From assembly GCA_964508655.1 (NCBI GenBank), contig CAZDUO010000001.1:58504-122503 (forward strand): DNA of 64,000 bases, read 5' to 3'. The position numbers were made by a program, and so were the translations under genes. This document shows positions 1 to 7,741 of this stretch, one piece after another. Under the pieces are notes generated by a model. That model was not told the DNA's origin. It was given only the letters and a program-made list of their open reading frames with translations, and did no database searches. The stretch comes from VBAS01 sp964508655. GTDB lineage: Bacteria > Bacteroidota > Bacteroidia > Chitinophagales > Chitinophagaceae. Within the stretch, counting starts at the first letter, position 1. The number at the start of each line of letters is the position of its first letter.

Positions 1-1
1 T

Positions 2-454
2 TTTTTAATGGATGAAAACAATGTGAAAAAGCAGGTGGCCATTCCGTGGGTGAGCTTTGGCAGCGATGAAGGTTCGTATGAACCTGCCGGCGTTTTTCTC
101 CGGTTTAATCCGCACCCGAGGGCTTATGGAAATTTTGCACGCCTGCTGGGCAAATATGTACGGGAAGAAAAAATCATACCGCTGCAGGAAGCCATCCGTA
201 AACTCAGCAAGCTGCCGGCGACCAATTTGAAAATCCGGAAACGCGGCGAGCTGAAAACCGGCAACTATGCAGATATAGTTATTTTCGATGCGGCAAAAAT
301 TAAAGACAATGCCACCTTTGAAAAGCCGCACCAGTACGCCGAAGGAATGATACATGTGTTTGTAAACGGCGTGCAGGTGCTCAAAGACGGAGAACATACC
401 GGTGCCAAACCGGGAAGGTTTGTAAAAGGACCGGGGCACCCCCAAACCCCCTAA
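2..454 (+). CDS. N-acyl-D-amino-acid deacylase (D-aminoacylase), C-terminal part
   Basis: The reading frame is open to the left edge, so this is only the last ~150 residues of an amidohydrolase. The segment has the D-aminoacylase pattern: a GSDEG stretch (in the family an Asp here binds metal), then NPHPRAYGNFARLLGKYVRE, which matches the family HPR-YG-F-R-LG-YVR block, and a closing KRGELKTGNYADIVIFD strand typical of the beta-sandwich that completes the amidohydrolase fold. The family hydrolyses N-acyl-D-amino acids or D-aminoacyl peptides. The stop codon lies inside a C/G-rich palindrome (see the repeat at 439-460), and the last residues (GHPQTP) are coded by that repeat. Assignment to the amidohydrolase family is firm; the exact substrate is inferred. 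Confidence 0.85.
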   Translation, partial: FLMDENNVKKQVAIPWVSFGSDEGSYEPAGVFLRFNPHPRAYGNFARLLGKYVREEKIIPLQEAIRKLSKLPATNLKIRKRGELKTGNYADIVIFDAAKIKDNATFEKPHQYAEGMIHVFVNGVQVLKDGEHTGAKPGRFVKGPGHPQTP

Positions 455-460
455 AGGGGG
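439..460. repeat. C/G-rich palindromic repeat carrying a stop codon
   Basis: CCCCC-AAA-CCCCC-TAAA-GGGGG. The TAA in the loop is the stop codon of the D-aminoacylase. Related copies sit at gene ends at 38914-38930, 45414-45436 and 62387-62407. Confidence 0.7.
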
Positions 461-507
461 ATTTTGACGCACTAACATTGTTAATCATTTTTTGGAAATT
501 TTTTGAA

Positions 508-960
508 ATGTCAATCAAAATCCGCAGAGCAGTTAAAGAAGATTGTCCAAGATTACTGGAACTGGTAAAAGAACTGGCCGAATATGAAAAAGCTCCAAAT
601 GAAGTGACGGTATCGCTGGAGCATTTTACAGAAAGCGGCTTTGGAAAAAACCCGGTATGGTGGGCACTTGTTGCAGAAGAAAATGGCTTCATTCCCGGGT
701 TCGCATTATACTACATCCGCTACTCCACCTGGAAAGGACAGGCCATGTACCTGGAAGACATCATCGTTACCGAAAATGCGAGAGGAAAAGGAATCGGTAA
801 ACTTCTTTTTGACCGCCTGATTGAAGAAGCAAAAGAAAAAGGATTTAAACGCATCGTGTGGCAGGTGCTGGAATGGAACGAACCCGCCATTAATTTTTAC
901 AAAAAATATAATGCGAAGTTTGACGCTGAGTGGGTAAACTGCAGCATTGAAATTTCCTGA
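508..960 (+). CDS. GNAT N-acetyltransferase, SSAT/diamine acetyltransferase type
   Basis: A 150-residue single-domain GNAT protein. The central block YLEDIIVTENARGKGIGKLL contains the acetyl-CoA pyrophosphate-binding R/Q-x-x-G-x-G/A signature (RGKGIGK), and YLEDI is typical of the spermidine/spermine (SSAT) and thialysine acetyltransferase branch. The C-terminal NEPAINFYKKYNAKFDAEW is the conserved GNAT motif B. I start it at ATG 508 (MSIKIRR) because the upstream extension begins with TTG and codes a non-conserved hydrophobic stretch. It is followed after 2 bases by a methyltransferase gene, so the two are probably co-transcribed. Likely role: acetyl-CoA-dependent acetylation of a polyamine or amino-group metabolite in the cytoplasm; the substrate cannot be read from sequence. 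Confidence 0.85.
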   Translation: MSIKIRRAVKEDCPRLLELVKELAEYEKAPNEVTVSLEHFTESGFGKNPVWWALVAEENGFIPGFALYYIRYSTWKGQAMYLEDIIVTENARGKGIGKLLFDRLIEEAKEKGFKRIVWQVLEWNEPAINFYKKYNAKFDAEWVNCSIEIS

Positions 961-962
961 AT

Positions 963-1778
963 ATGAATACCGTTAATTTTCAGCAACTGGAATACGAAGG
1001 CTGGCAACGGGTCGCCGGCTTTTATAAAAACACATGGGCGACACTTACCACCCGGTTTATTTCGCTGCTGGTGAATGCCACCCGCATTGGAGCAGGAATG
1101 AAGGTGCTGGATGTTGCCTGCGGGCCGGGCTATGTTGCAAATGCAGCAGCTGAAAAAGGAGCTATGGCAACCGGACTTGATTTTTCGCCGGAGATGATAC
1201 AGCAGGCAAGATTGAATTTTCCCGGAATAAATTTTATTGAAGGCAATGCCCAGGAACTTCCTTTTGAAAAAAACAGTTTTGATGCCGTGCTCATGAATTT
1301 TGGTTTGCTGCACCTACCCTCGCCTGAAACAGCTATGAAAGAAGCCTGCCGGGTATTAAAAAAAGGCGGGCAATATGGTTATACTATCTGGGCGCCGCCC
1401 GCCACCAGCGAGGGCGCAAAGATTATGACCGAAGCCATTGAACGCTTCGGGAAAAAGGGAATAACGGTTCCGCAAGCCCCCGATTACTACGCCTATTGCA
1501 GCGAACAAGCAAGTAAAGACGTGTTAAGCAAAGCGGGTTTTGAAAAATCATCGGTACATTTTGAAACCATCCCTGTCCGCTGGCCGGTGCCTGATGAAAA
1601 TTTCTGGTTCGAAGCGGAAATGAACGCCGGCGTAAGAACTGCCTATGTGCTGAAGCAACAGGATGAAATCTCTCTTGGGCAAATCCGTAATGCGGTAATC
1701 AGCGGAATACAGAAATTCAAAACAGAAAATGGTTTTGAAATACCTTTTACTGGTCACCTGGTTACGGCTGTTAAATAG
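963..1778 (+). CDS. class I SAM-dependent methyltransferase (Methyltransf_11 / UbiE-like)
   Basis: A 271-residue protein with a Rossmann-type methyltransferase core. Motif I is VLDVACGPG (about residue 48), followed by the acidic motif GLDFSPEM, motif post-II with FDAVLMNFGLLHL, and the RVLKKGGQYGYTIW strand typical of UbiE/COQ5-like enzymes. The C-terminal ~110 residues hold a substrate-side insertion with no motif I recognise. It starts 2 bases after the acetyltransferase stop, suggesting one transcript. Small-molecule methylation is the likely role; the substrate is unknown. After it, 1779-1822 is a short convergent gap. Confidence 0.85.
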   Translation: MNTVNFQQLEYEGWQRVAGFYKNTWATLTTRFISLLVNATRIGAGMKVLDVACGPGYVANAAAEKGAMATGLDFSPEMIQQARLNFPGINFIEGNAQELPFEKNSFDAVLMNFGLLHLPSPETAMKEACRVLKKGGQYGYTIWAPPATSEGAKIMTEAIERFGKKGITVPQAPDYYAYCSEQASKDVLSKAGFEKSSVHFETIPVRWPVPDENFWFEAEMNAGVRTAYVLKQQDEISLGQIRNAVISGIQKFKTENGFEIPFTGHLVTAVK

Positions 1779-1822
1779 ATTTTATTTAAGCTTCCTGTCA
1801 GCCTGAGTTTCCGCAAAACAGA

Positions 1823-3088
1823 TTAATGCTGAACGATAAATTTCCGAGTGCTTCTTACTCTTCCCTGCGTCAGTTGTAAAAAATAGATGCCATTGGCCAG
1901 CCTGCTTACATTGATGTTTGTTGCAGCTTCTCCCTGCCCTGTAAAAATGATTTGCTTCATCACCGGCACAGCATTCAGGTTATAAATGTTGATTTCGGCC
2001 ATGCCGGCTGTTGCGTCAATTATTTGCAGGTTTAGCTGACCCGAAGTCACTGTAGGATAAATTTCAAAACCGGTTTTTCTCACTCTTGCATCATCACCTT
2101 GGTTGACTCCGGCAGCGGTAATATGATTATTACCCTGGCCTGGCCCGCTGCTGCATGCTGTGTTTACAATACTGTTTATCTGCTCATCATTTTCTATAAA
2201 AAAATTGGAACGGTCCACTTGCCCGTCTGTGAAAAAATACATGCAACGATCGTCGGTATAGTCCATAAAATTCATCCACATCTCCGCTGGGTTGCCGGTA
2301 CACAGGCTTTGCAAGCCCTGCGCCGGGCAGCCAAAGTTGGGGCCGTCATGTTCAGGCGTGTCATCCACCAGGTCGTTGCCGCAGCGGGTATCGCCCCATA
2401 TATGGCGCAGCCCCAGGCAATGACCCACTTCGTGGGTGGCTGTTCTGCCCAGGTTATAATTTGTAAAAAAATTATAAGCAGCTCCCCTGCCAAAAGCAAG
2501 GTAATGGCAAACCACTCCAAAAGTTTCAGCCGGGCCACCGGGAAACTGTGCATAGCCAAGCAGGTTCTGGCCCAGGTTGCATACCCACATGTTCAGCTTA
2601 TGCAACGGATACACGGCATCGCTGCCTCCTCGTTTGGTAAATTTCATTCCATCATTTACCGGGAATGATTTGTGTTTGGTAAAAACCCTGACCACCTGTT
2701 CCAGGCAAAATTCGATATTGGCATCGCCTTTCACACTGCTATAGCCGGCATCGTAATTATTGTAATCGTTGTTGCCGGCAGTAAAATCTTCATTCAGCAC
2801 CTCTACCTGCGATTGAATCTGCGCATCGCTGATATTTTGTTCCGCCGTATGGTAAACCACATGAACCACCACCGGAATTTTTATCTTACCTCCTTTCCCC
2901 TTCGGTTTATCCGTTTTCATCATGTAGTCATTATAATAGTTTTCATAGTCTTTCACTTTGCGGGCAAAGGCGGGATTTTCGGCCAGTTGTTTTTGAAAGT
3001 GCTCATACGTGGCGCATCGTTGCTGGGAAAAAATAACAGCAGGAGAAACAAAAATTACTGAAAGAATAAGGAGTAAAACTTTTTTCAT
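1823..3088 (-). CDS. secreted zinc metalloprotease, pappalysin-like (M43), with T9SS sorting domain
   Basis: 421 residues. A signal peptide (MKKVLLLILSVIFVSPAVIF, cleavage near SQQ) is followed by a propeptide-like region. The catalytic domain has HEVGHCLGLRH at residues 219-229, the metzincin HExxHxxGxxH zinc site, and a Met-turn region near MNFMDYTDDRCMYFF at about 275. Cysteines around the active site fit the disulfide-bonded pappalysin/MEP1-like M43 family. The last ~80 residues (IYPTVTSGQLNLQI to the end, with NGIYFLQL and a basic tail RSTRKFIV) are a typical Por/T9SS C-terminal sorting domain, so the protein should be exported across the outer membrane and anchored or released outside. 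Single gene, convergent with the methyltransferase. Targets are unknown; extracellular protein degradation is likely. Confidence 0.93.
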   Translation of the reverse strand: MKKVLLLILSVIFVSPAVIFSQQRCATYEHFQKQLAENPAFARKVKDYENYYNDYMMKTDKPKGKGGKIKIPVVVHVVYHTAEQNISDAQIQSQVEVLNEDFTAGNNDYNNYDAGYSSVKGDANIEFCLEQVVRVFTKHKSFPVNDGMKFTKRGGSDAVYPLHKLNMWVCNLGQNLLGYAQFPGGPAETFGVVCHYLAFGRGAAYNFFTNYNLGRTATHEVGHCLGLRHIWGDTRCGNDLVDDTPEHDGPNFGCPAQGLQSLCTGNPAEMWMNFMDYTDDRCMYFFTDGQVDRSNFFIENDEQINSIVNTACSSGPGQGNNHITAAGVNQGDDARVRKTGFEIYPTVTSGQLNLQIIDATAGMAEINIYNLNAVPVMKQIIFTGQGEAATNINVSRLANGIYFLQLTQGRVRSTRKFIVQH

Positions 3089-3159
3089 GGTGCAGAAGTT
3101 TTGTTACACCAAGTTACTGAAAACCTTACCGGGAAATGATAGTAAATTAACGATGCAGT

Positions 3160-4050
3160 TCAGCTCACACCGTTTACTTCCATGGTTTTGTCAATTTTCA
3201 AAATCAAACCCTGCAGCACTTTGCCGGGACCGGCCTCAGTAAATTTCGAAGCGCCATCGGTAATCATGGCCCGAACGCTTTGGGTCCAGCGCACGGCACC
3301 GGTAAGCTGGTCAACGAGATTTTGTTTTATTTCATCTTTATCCATCACAGCTTTTGCAGCAATATTCTGGTAAACGGCGCAGGTAGGATTATGAAACTTG
3401 GTGGTTTCTATAGCAGCTTTCAATTCTTCCCTGGCAGGCTCCATCAGCGGAGAATGAAAAGCGCCGCCTACAGGTAATAGCAAAGTTCTTTTGGCGCCGG
3501 CAGTTTTCATTCGTTCGCAGGCAATTTCAATTCCTTTCCTGCTGCCGCTAATCACCAGCTGGCCCGGGCAATTGTAATTGGCAGCCACCACCACTTCACC
3601 TGTTTCTTTCTGCACTTCGGCGCAGATGGTTTCTACTTTTTCATCAGAAAGATTCAGAACGGCCGCCATGGTGGAGGGATTCATTTCGCAGGCTTTTTGC
3701 ATGGCCTTTGCCCGCACGGCCACCAGTTGAAGTGCATCTTCAAAACTCAGCGTACCGTTTGCCACCAGGCCGGTAAATTCACCCAGCGAGTGACCGGCCA
3801 CCATATCGGGTTTGGCGCCGTCAATGCTGCGGTAGGCAATAATAGAATGAAGAAAAACTGCGGGCTGAGTGACGTTGGTTTGCTTCAGGTCTTCTTCAGT
3901 ACCTGAAAACATCACTTCGGAAATTCTGAAGCCGAGTATTTCATTTGCTTGTTCAAATAATTTTTTGGCAAAGACGCTGTTCTGGTAATGCTCCCTGCCC
4001 ATACCCGGATATTGTGAGCCTTGTCCCGGAAATACAAAAGCATGTTTCAT
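3160..4050 (-). CDS. fabD: malonyl-CoA:ACP transacylase
   Basis: A 296-residue enzyme that moves the malonyl group from CoA to acyl carrier protein in type II fatty acid synthesis. Hallmarks: the N-terminal FVFPGQGSQYPGMG; the nucleophile motif GHSLGEFTGL (Ser attacked by malonyl-CoA); VAVRAKAMQKA with the carboxylate-binding Arg; and GGAFHSPLM with the catalytic His. I choose the ATG at 4050 (MKHAFVFPGQG), because the longer frame to 4140 adds 30 unconserved residues coded partly by the folE terminator region. The gene follows folE on the same strand, with a terminator-like hairpin between them, so it is probably a separate unit. Confidence 0.95.
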   Translation of the reverse strand: MKHAFVFPGQGSQYPGMGREHYQNSVFAKKLFEQANEILGFRISEVMFSGTEEDLKQTNVTQPAVFLHSIIAYRSIDGAKPDMVAGHSLGEFTGLVANGTLSFEDALQLVAVRAKAMQKACEMNPSTMAAVLNLSDEKVETICAEVQKETGEVVVAANYNCPGQLVISGSRKGIEIACERMKTAGAKRTLLLPVGGAFHSPLMEPAREELKAAIETTKFHNPTCAVYQNIAAKAVMDKDEIKQNLVDQLTGAVRWTQSVRAMITDGASKFTEAGPGKVLQGLILKIDKTMEVNGVS

Positions 4051-4116
4051 GGTTCGATAGTTTACTGCCCCCTCCCCCTTTCCGGAAATTTGAAAGCGGA
4101 AAATATGCTCCGGAAT

Positions 4117-4153
4117 GAAAAAAGGTTTGATGCAAAGCAATCAAACCTTTTTA
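4117..4153 (-). terminator. intrinsic terminator downstream of folE
   Basis: Perfect 11-bp inverted repeat AAAGGTTTGAT (4121-4131) / ATCAAACCTTT (4140-4150) with an 8-base loop. A-runs on its left give a U-run on the minus-strand transcript. A T-run on the other side means it could also work in the + direction. Confidence 0.7.
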
Positions 4154-4173
4154 TGAGTTGCAAATATAAAAGA

Positions 4174-4770
4174 TTAACCCAAATCAGAACTGATGAGCTT
4201 CAGAAACTCACTCCGGGTGCTGTTTTTATGAAACTCCCCGTCGAAAGCCGAGGTAGTGGTGACTGAGTTTTGTTTCTGTACACCCCGCATCATCATGCAC
4301 AGGTGCTGCGCTTCGATGACTACAGCCACTCCCAGCGGGTTCAGTGTTTCCTTAATGGCATCCCTTATTTGTACGGTAAGCCGCTCCTGCACCTGCAGGC
4401 GGCGGGCAAACACATCCACCACCCGGGCAATCTTACTCAGCCCCGTAATCCACCCGTTAGGAATATAGGCCACATGCGCCTTGCCTATAAAGGGCAGCAT
4501 GTGATGTTCGCACATGCTGTAAATTTCAATGTCCTTTACTACTATCATCTCACTCACTTCCTCATGAAATTTTGCAGCATTAATGATGGCCTTTGCATCC
4601 ATATGATATCCCTGCGTAAGGTACTGCATGGCTTTGGCCATCCGCTCAGGCGTTCGTTTCAATCCTTCACGATGCGGGTCTTCGCCCAGCAAACCCAGTA
4701 TTTCCGCATAACTTTGAATCAAACCACTGGTTATGTGGTCTGAATACTGTTCTGTTTTTTTATATGCCAT
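4174..4770 (-). CDS. folE: GTP cyclohydrolase I
   Basis: 198 residues. Converts GTP to 7,8-dihydroneopterin triphosphate, the entry step of folate, biopterin and (in most bacteria) queuosine synthesis. Visible signatures: the zinc/active-site block MCEHHMLPFIGKAHVAYIPNG; the GLSKIARVVDVFARRLQVQERLT helix; and the second zinc cysteine in EAQHLCMMMRGVQKQNSVTTTSAFDG. Length and motifs are normal for the homodecameric type IA enzyme. Two pyruvoyl-tetrahydropterin synthase paralogues, whose family substrate is the FolE product, follow further along (4994-5922), making a small pterin cluster. Confidence 0.96.
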   Translation of the reverse strand: MAYKKTEQYSDHITSGLIQSYAEILGLLGEDPHREGLKRTPERMAKAMQYLTQGYHMDAKAIINAAKFHEEVSEMIVVKDIEIYSMCEHHMLPFIGKAHVAYIPNGWITGLSKIARVVDVFARRLQVQERLTVQIRDAIKETLNPLGVAVVIEAQHLCMMMRGVQKQNSVTTTSAFDGEFHKNSTRSEFLKLISSDLG

Positions 4771-4795
4771 AATGATTGAAAATTACAAATAACTA

Positions 4796-4813
4796 TCCCG
4801 ATAGCTATCGGGA
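4796..4813. repeat. 18-bp perfect palindrome (CCCGA-TCGGG family)
   Basis: TCCCGATAGCTATCGGGA, intergenic. Variants of the same CCCGA...TCGGG palindrome occur at 37947-37961, 52925-52942, 61232-61249 and 63896-63912, two of them inside genes. Confidence 0.7.
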
Positions 4814-4937
4814 CAAATTCCAATAAATAAAATTCGATGATTCAGAAATTATACCGACGCATGCGGCTGCCATCTCCGACAGAGTCTGATGTCAAAGTCG
4901 TCAGACCCGACATTCGCCCTTAGCAGATCTGCGTAAT

Positions 4938-4991
4938 TCATCACTCATCACTCATCACTCATCACTCATTACTCATTACTCATTACTTACC
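4938..4991. repeat. short tandem repeat, unit about TCATCAC / TCATTAC
   Basis: Seven-base units repeat from 4938 up to the end of the pterin synthase gene. No spacers, so it is not a CRISPR. It belongs to the low-complexity intergenic repeats seen many times in this window (e.g. 6713-6745, 22566-22672, 36783-36846, 57846-57885). Confidence 0.6.
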
Positions 4992-4993
4992 AC

Positions 4994-5407
4994 TCACCCC
5001 GGGTACTCCACAAAATTCCTCGGCGTTTCATACAGTCTTACCTGTAATTCTTTCTTTTCGTCAATATGCGGCCGCAGCAAATCATAAATAACCATGGCTA
5101 TATTTTCGGCAGTCGGGTTCAGGGTTTTAAATTCTGCCGTATCCAGGTTCAGGTTTTTATGATCAAAGCGGTCAACAATTTTTTCTTTCACCAGGTCACT
5201 GAGCTCCTTAATATCCATCACATATCCTGTTTCATCATCAGGCACGCCGGTTACTTTTACCACCAGCTCATAGTTATGACCATGGTAATTAGGCAGGGCG
5301 CATTTGCCAAACACCCGGCTGTTTTTTTCATCATCCCACTGCGGGTTGTACAGGCGGTGCGCTGCATTGAACTGCTCTTTTCTGAATATGGCCACTTTTT
5401 TATTCAT
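4994..5407 (-). CDS. 6-pyruvoyl-tetrahydropterin synthase / QueD family protein (copy 1)
   Basis: 137 residues, a full T-fold subunit. Zinc and catalytic features: the first zinc His in FNAAHRLYN; the catalytic Cys followed by HGHNYE in the spacing C-x5-HGH (CALPNYHGH); the Asp/His pair in RFDHKNLNLD; and the Glu pterin anchor in LYETPRNFVEYPG. The C-x5-HGH spacing is that of eukaryote-type PTPS (biopterin), whereas typical bacterial QueD has C-x3-HGH. So the protein could make 6-pyruvoyl-tetrahydropterin, 6-carboxytetrahydropterin (queuosine path) or both. A second copy lies 101 bases upstream on the same strand. Confidence 0.88.
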   Translation of the reverse strand: MNKKVAIFRKEQFNAAHRLYNPQWDDEKNSRVFGKCALPNYHGHNYELVVKVTGVPDDETGYVMDIKELSDLVKEKIVDRFDHKNLNLDTAEFKTLNPTAENIAMVIYDLLRPHIDEKKELQVRLYETPRNFVEYPG

Positions 5408-5508
5408 GCTTCAGTCAAAGTATGTCTTACAATTTACGAAGTTGGATTTCTTCCGGCATTCTGCCGGTCAGGCAATTGACAACCGGATGAGGTTTACAGG
5501 TACTGAAT

Positions 5509-5922
5509 TTATTTTTCACCATAATATTCTACAAATATCTTCGAAGTTTCCACCAGCTTCAGGCTATGCAGTTTTACACCGGCAGGCAGGTGCGGCTCCA
5601 GTTCGTGCCAGATGCCTGTCACCAGGTTTTCGATGCTGCACAATTTACCTTGCATAAAATCCACATCAAGGTTGATGTTGTGGTGGTCGAGCTTTTCTAT
5701 TATCCTGTCCTGCACAATAGCTCCTAATTTTTTCGCATCGAATATGAAACCCGTTTGCGGGTCAGGCTCGCCTTTAATAGTTACATAGAGTTCAAAATTA
5801 TGTCCGTGCCAGTTTTCATTGGCGCATTTTCCAAAAACTTCTTCGTTTTTTTCCTTGCTCCAGGCCGGGTTGTGCAGCTTATGGGCCGCATTGAAATGTT
5901 CTATACGGGTTAAATAAACCAT
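5509..5922 (-). CDS. 6-pyruvoyl-tetrahydropterin synthase / QueD family protein (copy 2)
   Basis: 137 residues, paralogous to the neighbouring gene. It has FNAAHKLHN, the catalytic Cys in CANENWHGH (again C-x5-HGH), the KLDHHNINLD Asp/His pair and the LVETSKIFVEYYGEK C-terminal Glu, so all metal and catalytic positions are intact. Divergence between the copies (PTAENIAMVIYDLL versus CSIENLVTGIWHEL) suggests specialised roles, for example one in queuosine and one in another pterin path. On the minus strand a TAAATTTG box (5960-5967) fits a Bacteroidota -7 element about 38 bases upstream of the ATG, but I see no clear -33 TTG. Divergent from mqnB. Confidence 0.88.
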   Translation of the reverse strand: MVYLTRIEHFNAAHKLHNPAWSKEKNEEVFGKCANENWHGHNFELYVTIKGEPDPQTGFIFDAKKLGAIVQDRIIEKLDHHNINLDVDFMQGKLCSIENLVTGIWHELEPHLPAGVKLHSLKLVETSKIFVEYYGEK

Positions 5923-6008
5923 GTTTGAATGTTTTCCTTACTCAACAGGCATTAAGGCGCAAATTTAAGCCATATCGGCTTTCGGGCTGATATGCGATAT
6001 TTGCTATA

Positions 6009-6677
6009 ATGGGAAAAAATATTCTTGTTGTTGCGGCTACAGCCAAAGAAATCGAACCGTTTATTAAAGCGATAACTAAATCAACCAGTCGCTTTCATTC
6101 AGCTGAAGTTGATATGCTGGTTTCGGGAATCGGGCTTACAGCATCCACGTTTCATATTGCCCGCCAGCTGCAGCTGAAAAAATATGACCTGGTGATACAA
6201 GCCGGCGTGGCAGGTAGTTTCGATTTAACAATTGCATTAGGCGATGTGGTGGCGGTGAAACAGGATACCATTGCCGACCAGAGCGTGGTGGAAATGAAAA
6301 AACTCAAAACCCTTTTTGACCTGGAGCTGGTGCCGCACAACCAGCCCCCCTACAAAAATGGCTGGCTGGTAAACCCGCACAAGGATGTTTTAAAAAAAAC
6401 AGGACTGAAATCTGTAAATGGAATATCCGTAAACAACATCAGCACTTCAAAACAGGTGATAAAGTTTTACCGGGAGGTTTTCCATCCCGCAACCGAATCC
6501 ATGGAAGGCGCAGCGCTGCACTATGTGTGCCTGATGGAAAAAAAACCGTTTGTGCAAATCAGGAGTATATCAAATTATATTGGCGAAAGGAACAAGAAGA
6601 AATGGAATATGACAGAGTCAATTAACAACCTGAATGAATATTTACTCAGTACAATAAAAATGCTCAGCGCTCAGTAG
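6009..6677 (+). CDS. mqnB: futalosine hydrolase
   Basis: 222 residues of the nucleoside phosphorylase fold. Removes hypoxanthine from futalosine to give dehypoxanthinyl futalosine in the futalosine route to menaquinone. Signs: the N-terminal ILVVAATAKEIEPF (purine-nucleosidase strand with the catalytic Glu), QAGVAGSFD, the LGDVVAVKQDTIADQS block and the substrate-binding ESMEGAALHYVC near residue 160, followed by PFVQIRSISNYIGERNKKKWN, which is typical of MqnB rather than of MTA/SAH nucleosidase. A second enzyme of the same pathway, mqnD, follows 87 bases downstream on the same strand. Confidence 0.92.
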   Translation: MGKNILVVAATAKEIEPFIKAITKSTSRFHSAEVDMLVSGIGLTASTFHIARQLQLKKYDLVIQAGVAGSFDLTIALGDVVAVKQDTIADQSVVEMKKLKTLFDLELVPHNQPPYKNGWLVNPHKDVLKKTGLKSVNGISVNNISTSKQVIKFYREVFHPATESMEGAALHYVCLMEKKPFVQIRSISNYIGERNKKKWNMTESINNLNEYLLSTIKMLSAQ

Positions 6678-6712
6678 TCAATGTTCATTATCCGGTTCGC
6701 TGTGCCTGTTTA

Positions 6713-6745
6713 TTGAACATTGCGCATTGAAAATTGAACATTCAT
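6713..6745. repeat. low-complexity repeat between mqnB and mqnD
   Basis: Imperfect repeats of ATTGAACATT / ATTGAAAATT. Same class as the other short-period repeats in this window; noncoding. Confidence 0.45.
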
Positions 6746-6764
6746 AAGTGAAACTTGACTATTG

Positions 6765-7607
6765 ATGAAACTAACCCTCGGATACAGCCCCTGCCCCAAC
6801 GACACCTTCATCTTTGATGCGCTGGTAAATAAAAAAATTGACACTGAAGGGCTGGAGTTTGATGTGGTGCTTGAAGATGTGGAAACACTTAACAAATGGG
6901 CTTATGAAGGGAAATTGGATGTGACCAAACTCAGCTTCCCGGCGTTTTTTCAAAACCCGAATAAGTATGTCCTGCTGAATTCCGGTGCTGCTTTGGGAAA
7001 CGGGGTGGGTCCGTTGCTGATTTCAAAATCCGAAATCCAAATTCCAAAATCCAAAATCCAAAATTCAACTATTGCTCTGCCCGGCGAAAACACTACGGCC
7101 AATTTCCTGTTTTCTTTTGCCTACCCTGAAGCAAAGAACAAAATTTTTGTGCGGTTTGATAAAATTGAAGATGCAGTTTTATCCGGAGAAGCAGCTTTGG
7201 GTGTCATTATCCACGAAAATCGTTTTACTTACCGGCAGAAAGGGCTGCACAAAGTGACCGACCTTGGCGAATACTGGGAAGAAAAAATGAAACTGCCTGT
7301 ACCGCTGGGAGGCATCGCCATTAAGCGGTCAATTGACAGGCTGCTTGGTTTGAAAGTGGAGAAACTGATAAAAAGAAGTCTTGGGTTCGCCTTCGGCCAT
7401 TATCCCTTGATATCAGACTATGTAAAGCAGCATGCACAGGAAATGAGCGATGAGGTGATGCGGCAGCATATCGAACTTTATGTAACCGATTTTTCCCTTG
7501 ATCTTGGCGAAAGAGGTAAAAAAGCCATTGAAACCCTTTACCAGTCAGCTTCCGTTCATATACCTGTTTCATCCATCCAATCATCAAGCCGTCTTTTCCT
7601 TTCATAA
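6765..7607 (+). CDS. mqnD: 1,4-dihydroxy-6-naphthoate synthase
   Basis: 280 residues, a periplasmic-binding-protein-fold lyase that converts cyclic dehypoxanthinyl futalosine to 1,4-dihydroxy-6-naphthoate for menaquinone. Family signature: LGYSPCPNDTFIFDALV at the N terminus, then KLDVTKLSFPAFF and LLNSGAALGNGVGPLLIS. I use ATG 6765 (MKLTLGYS); the frame also has a TTG one codon earlier. Odd point: at residues ~86-101 the usually short variable loop is filled by a peptide (SEIQIPKSKIQN) coded by direct repeats of AAATCC/CCAAAAT at 7022-7067. The rest (GEAALGVIIHENRFTY, PLGGIAI) is normal and the frame is intact. Confidence 0.93.
   Translation: MKLTLGYSPCPNDTFIFDALVNKKIDTEGLEFDVVLEDVETLNKWAYEGKLDVTKLSFPAFFQNPNKYVLLNSGAALGNGVGPLLISKSEIQIPKSKIQNSTIALPGENTTANFLFSFAYPEAKNKIFVRFDKIEDAVLSGEAALGVIIHENRFTYRQKGLHKVTDLGEYWEEKMKLPVPLGGIAIKRSIDRLLGLKVEKLIKRSLGFAFGHYPLISDYVKQHAQEMSDEVMRQHIELYVTDFSLDLGERGKKAIETLYQSASVHIPVSSIQSSSRLFLS
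7022..7067. repeat. short-period repeat inserted in frame in mqnD
   Basis: Repeats of the type AAATCCAAAATCC inside the coding region, similar in style to intergenic repeats of this genome. It codes a Ser/Lys/Ile/Gln-rich loop. Confidence 0.6.
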
Positions 7608-7741
7608 AGTAATCTTTTTCTGCACCACAATATGGATTTCCTTTGTGCCGGCATCTTTGGTATTTTGTCATTCTCTTAACACAGAATGTAAAACATGATG
7701 CGTTAATTGCCAACAAAACCATAACCAAATCACCACTATAC

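Noticed and set aside
2099..2668. 189-codon frame opposite the M43 protease
   Set aside because: Antisense to a gene with intact HExxHxxGxxH and T9SS domain; no protein features.
4938..4991. possible CRISPR-like array
   Set aside because: Repeat units are 7 bases with no spacers; simple tandem repeat. No cas genes in the window.
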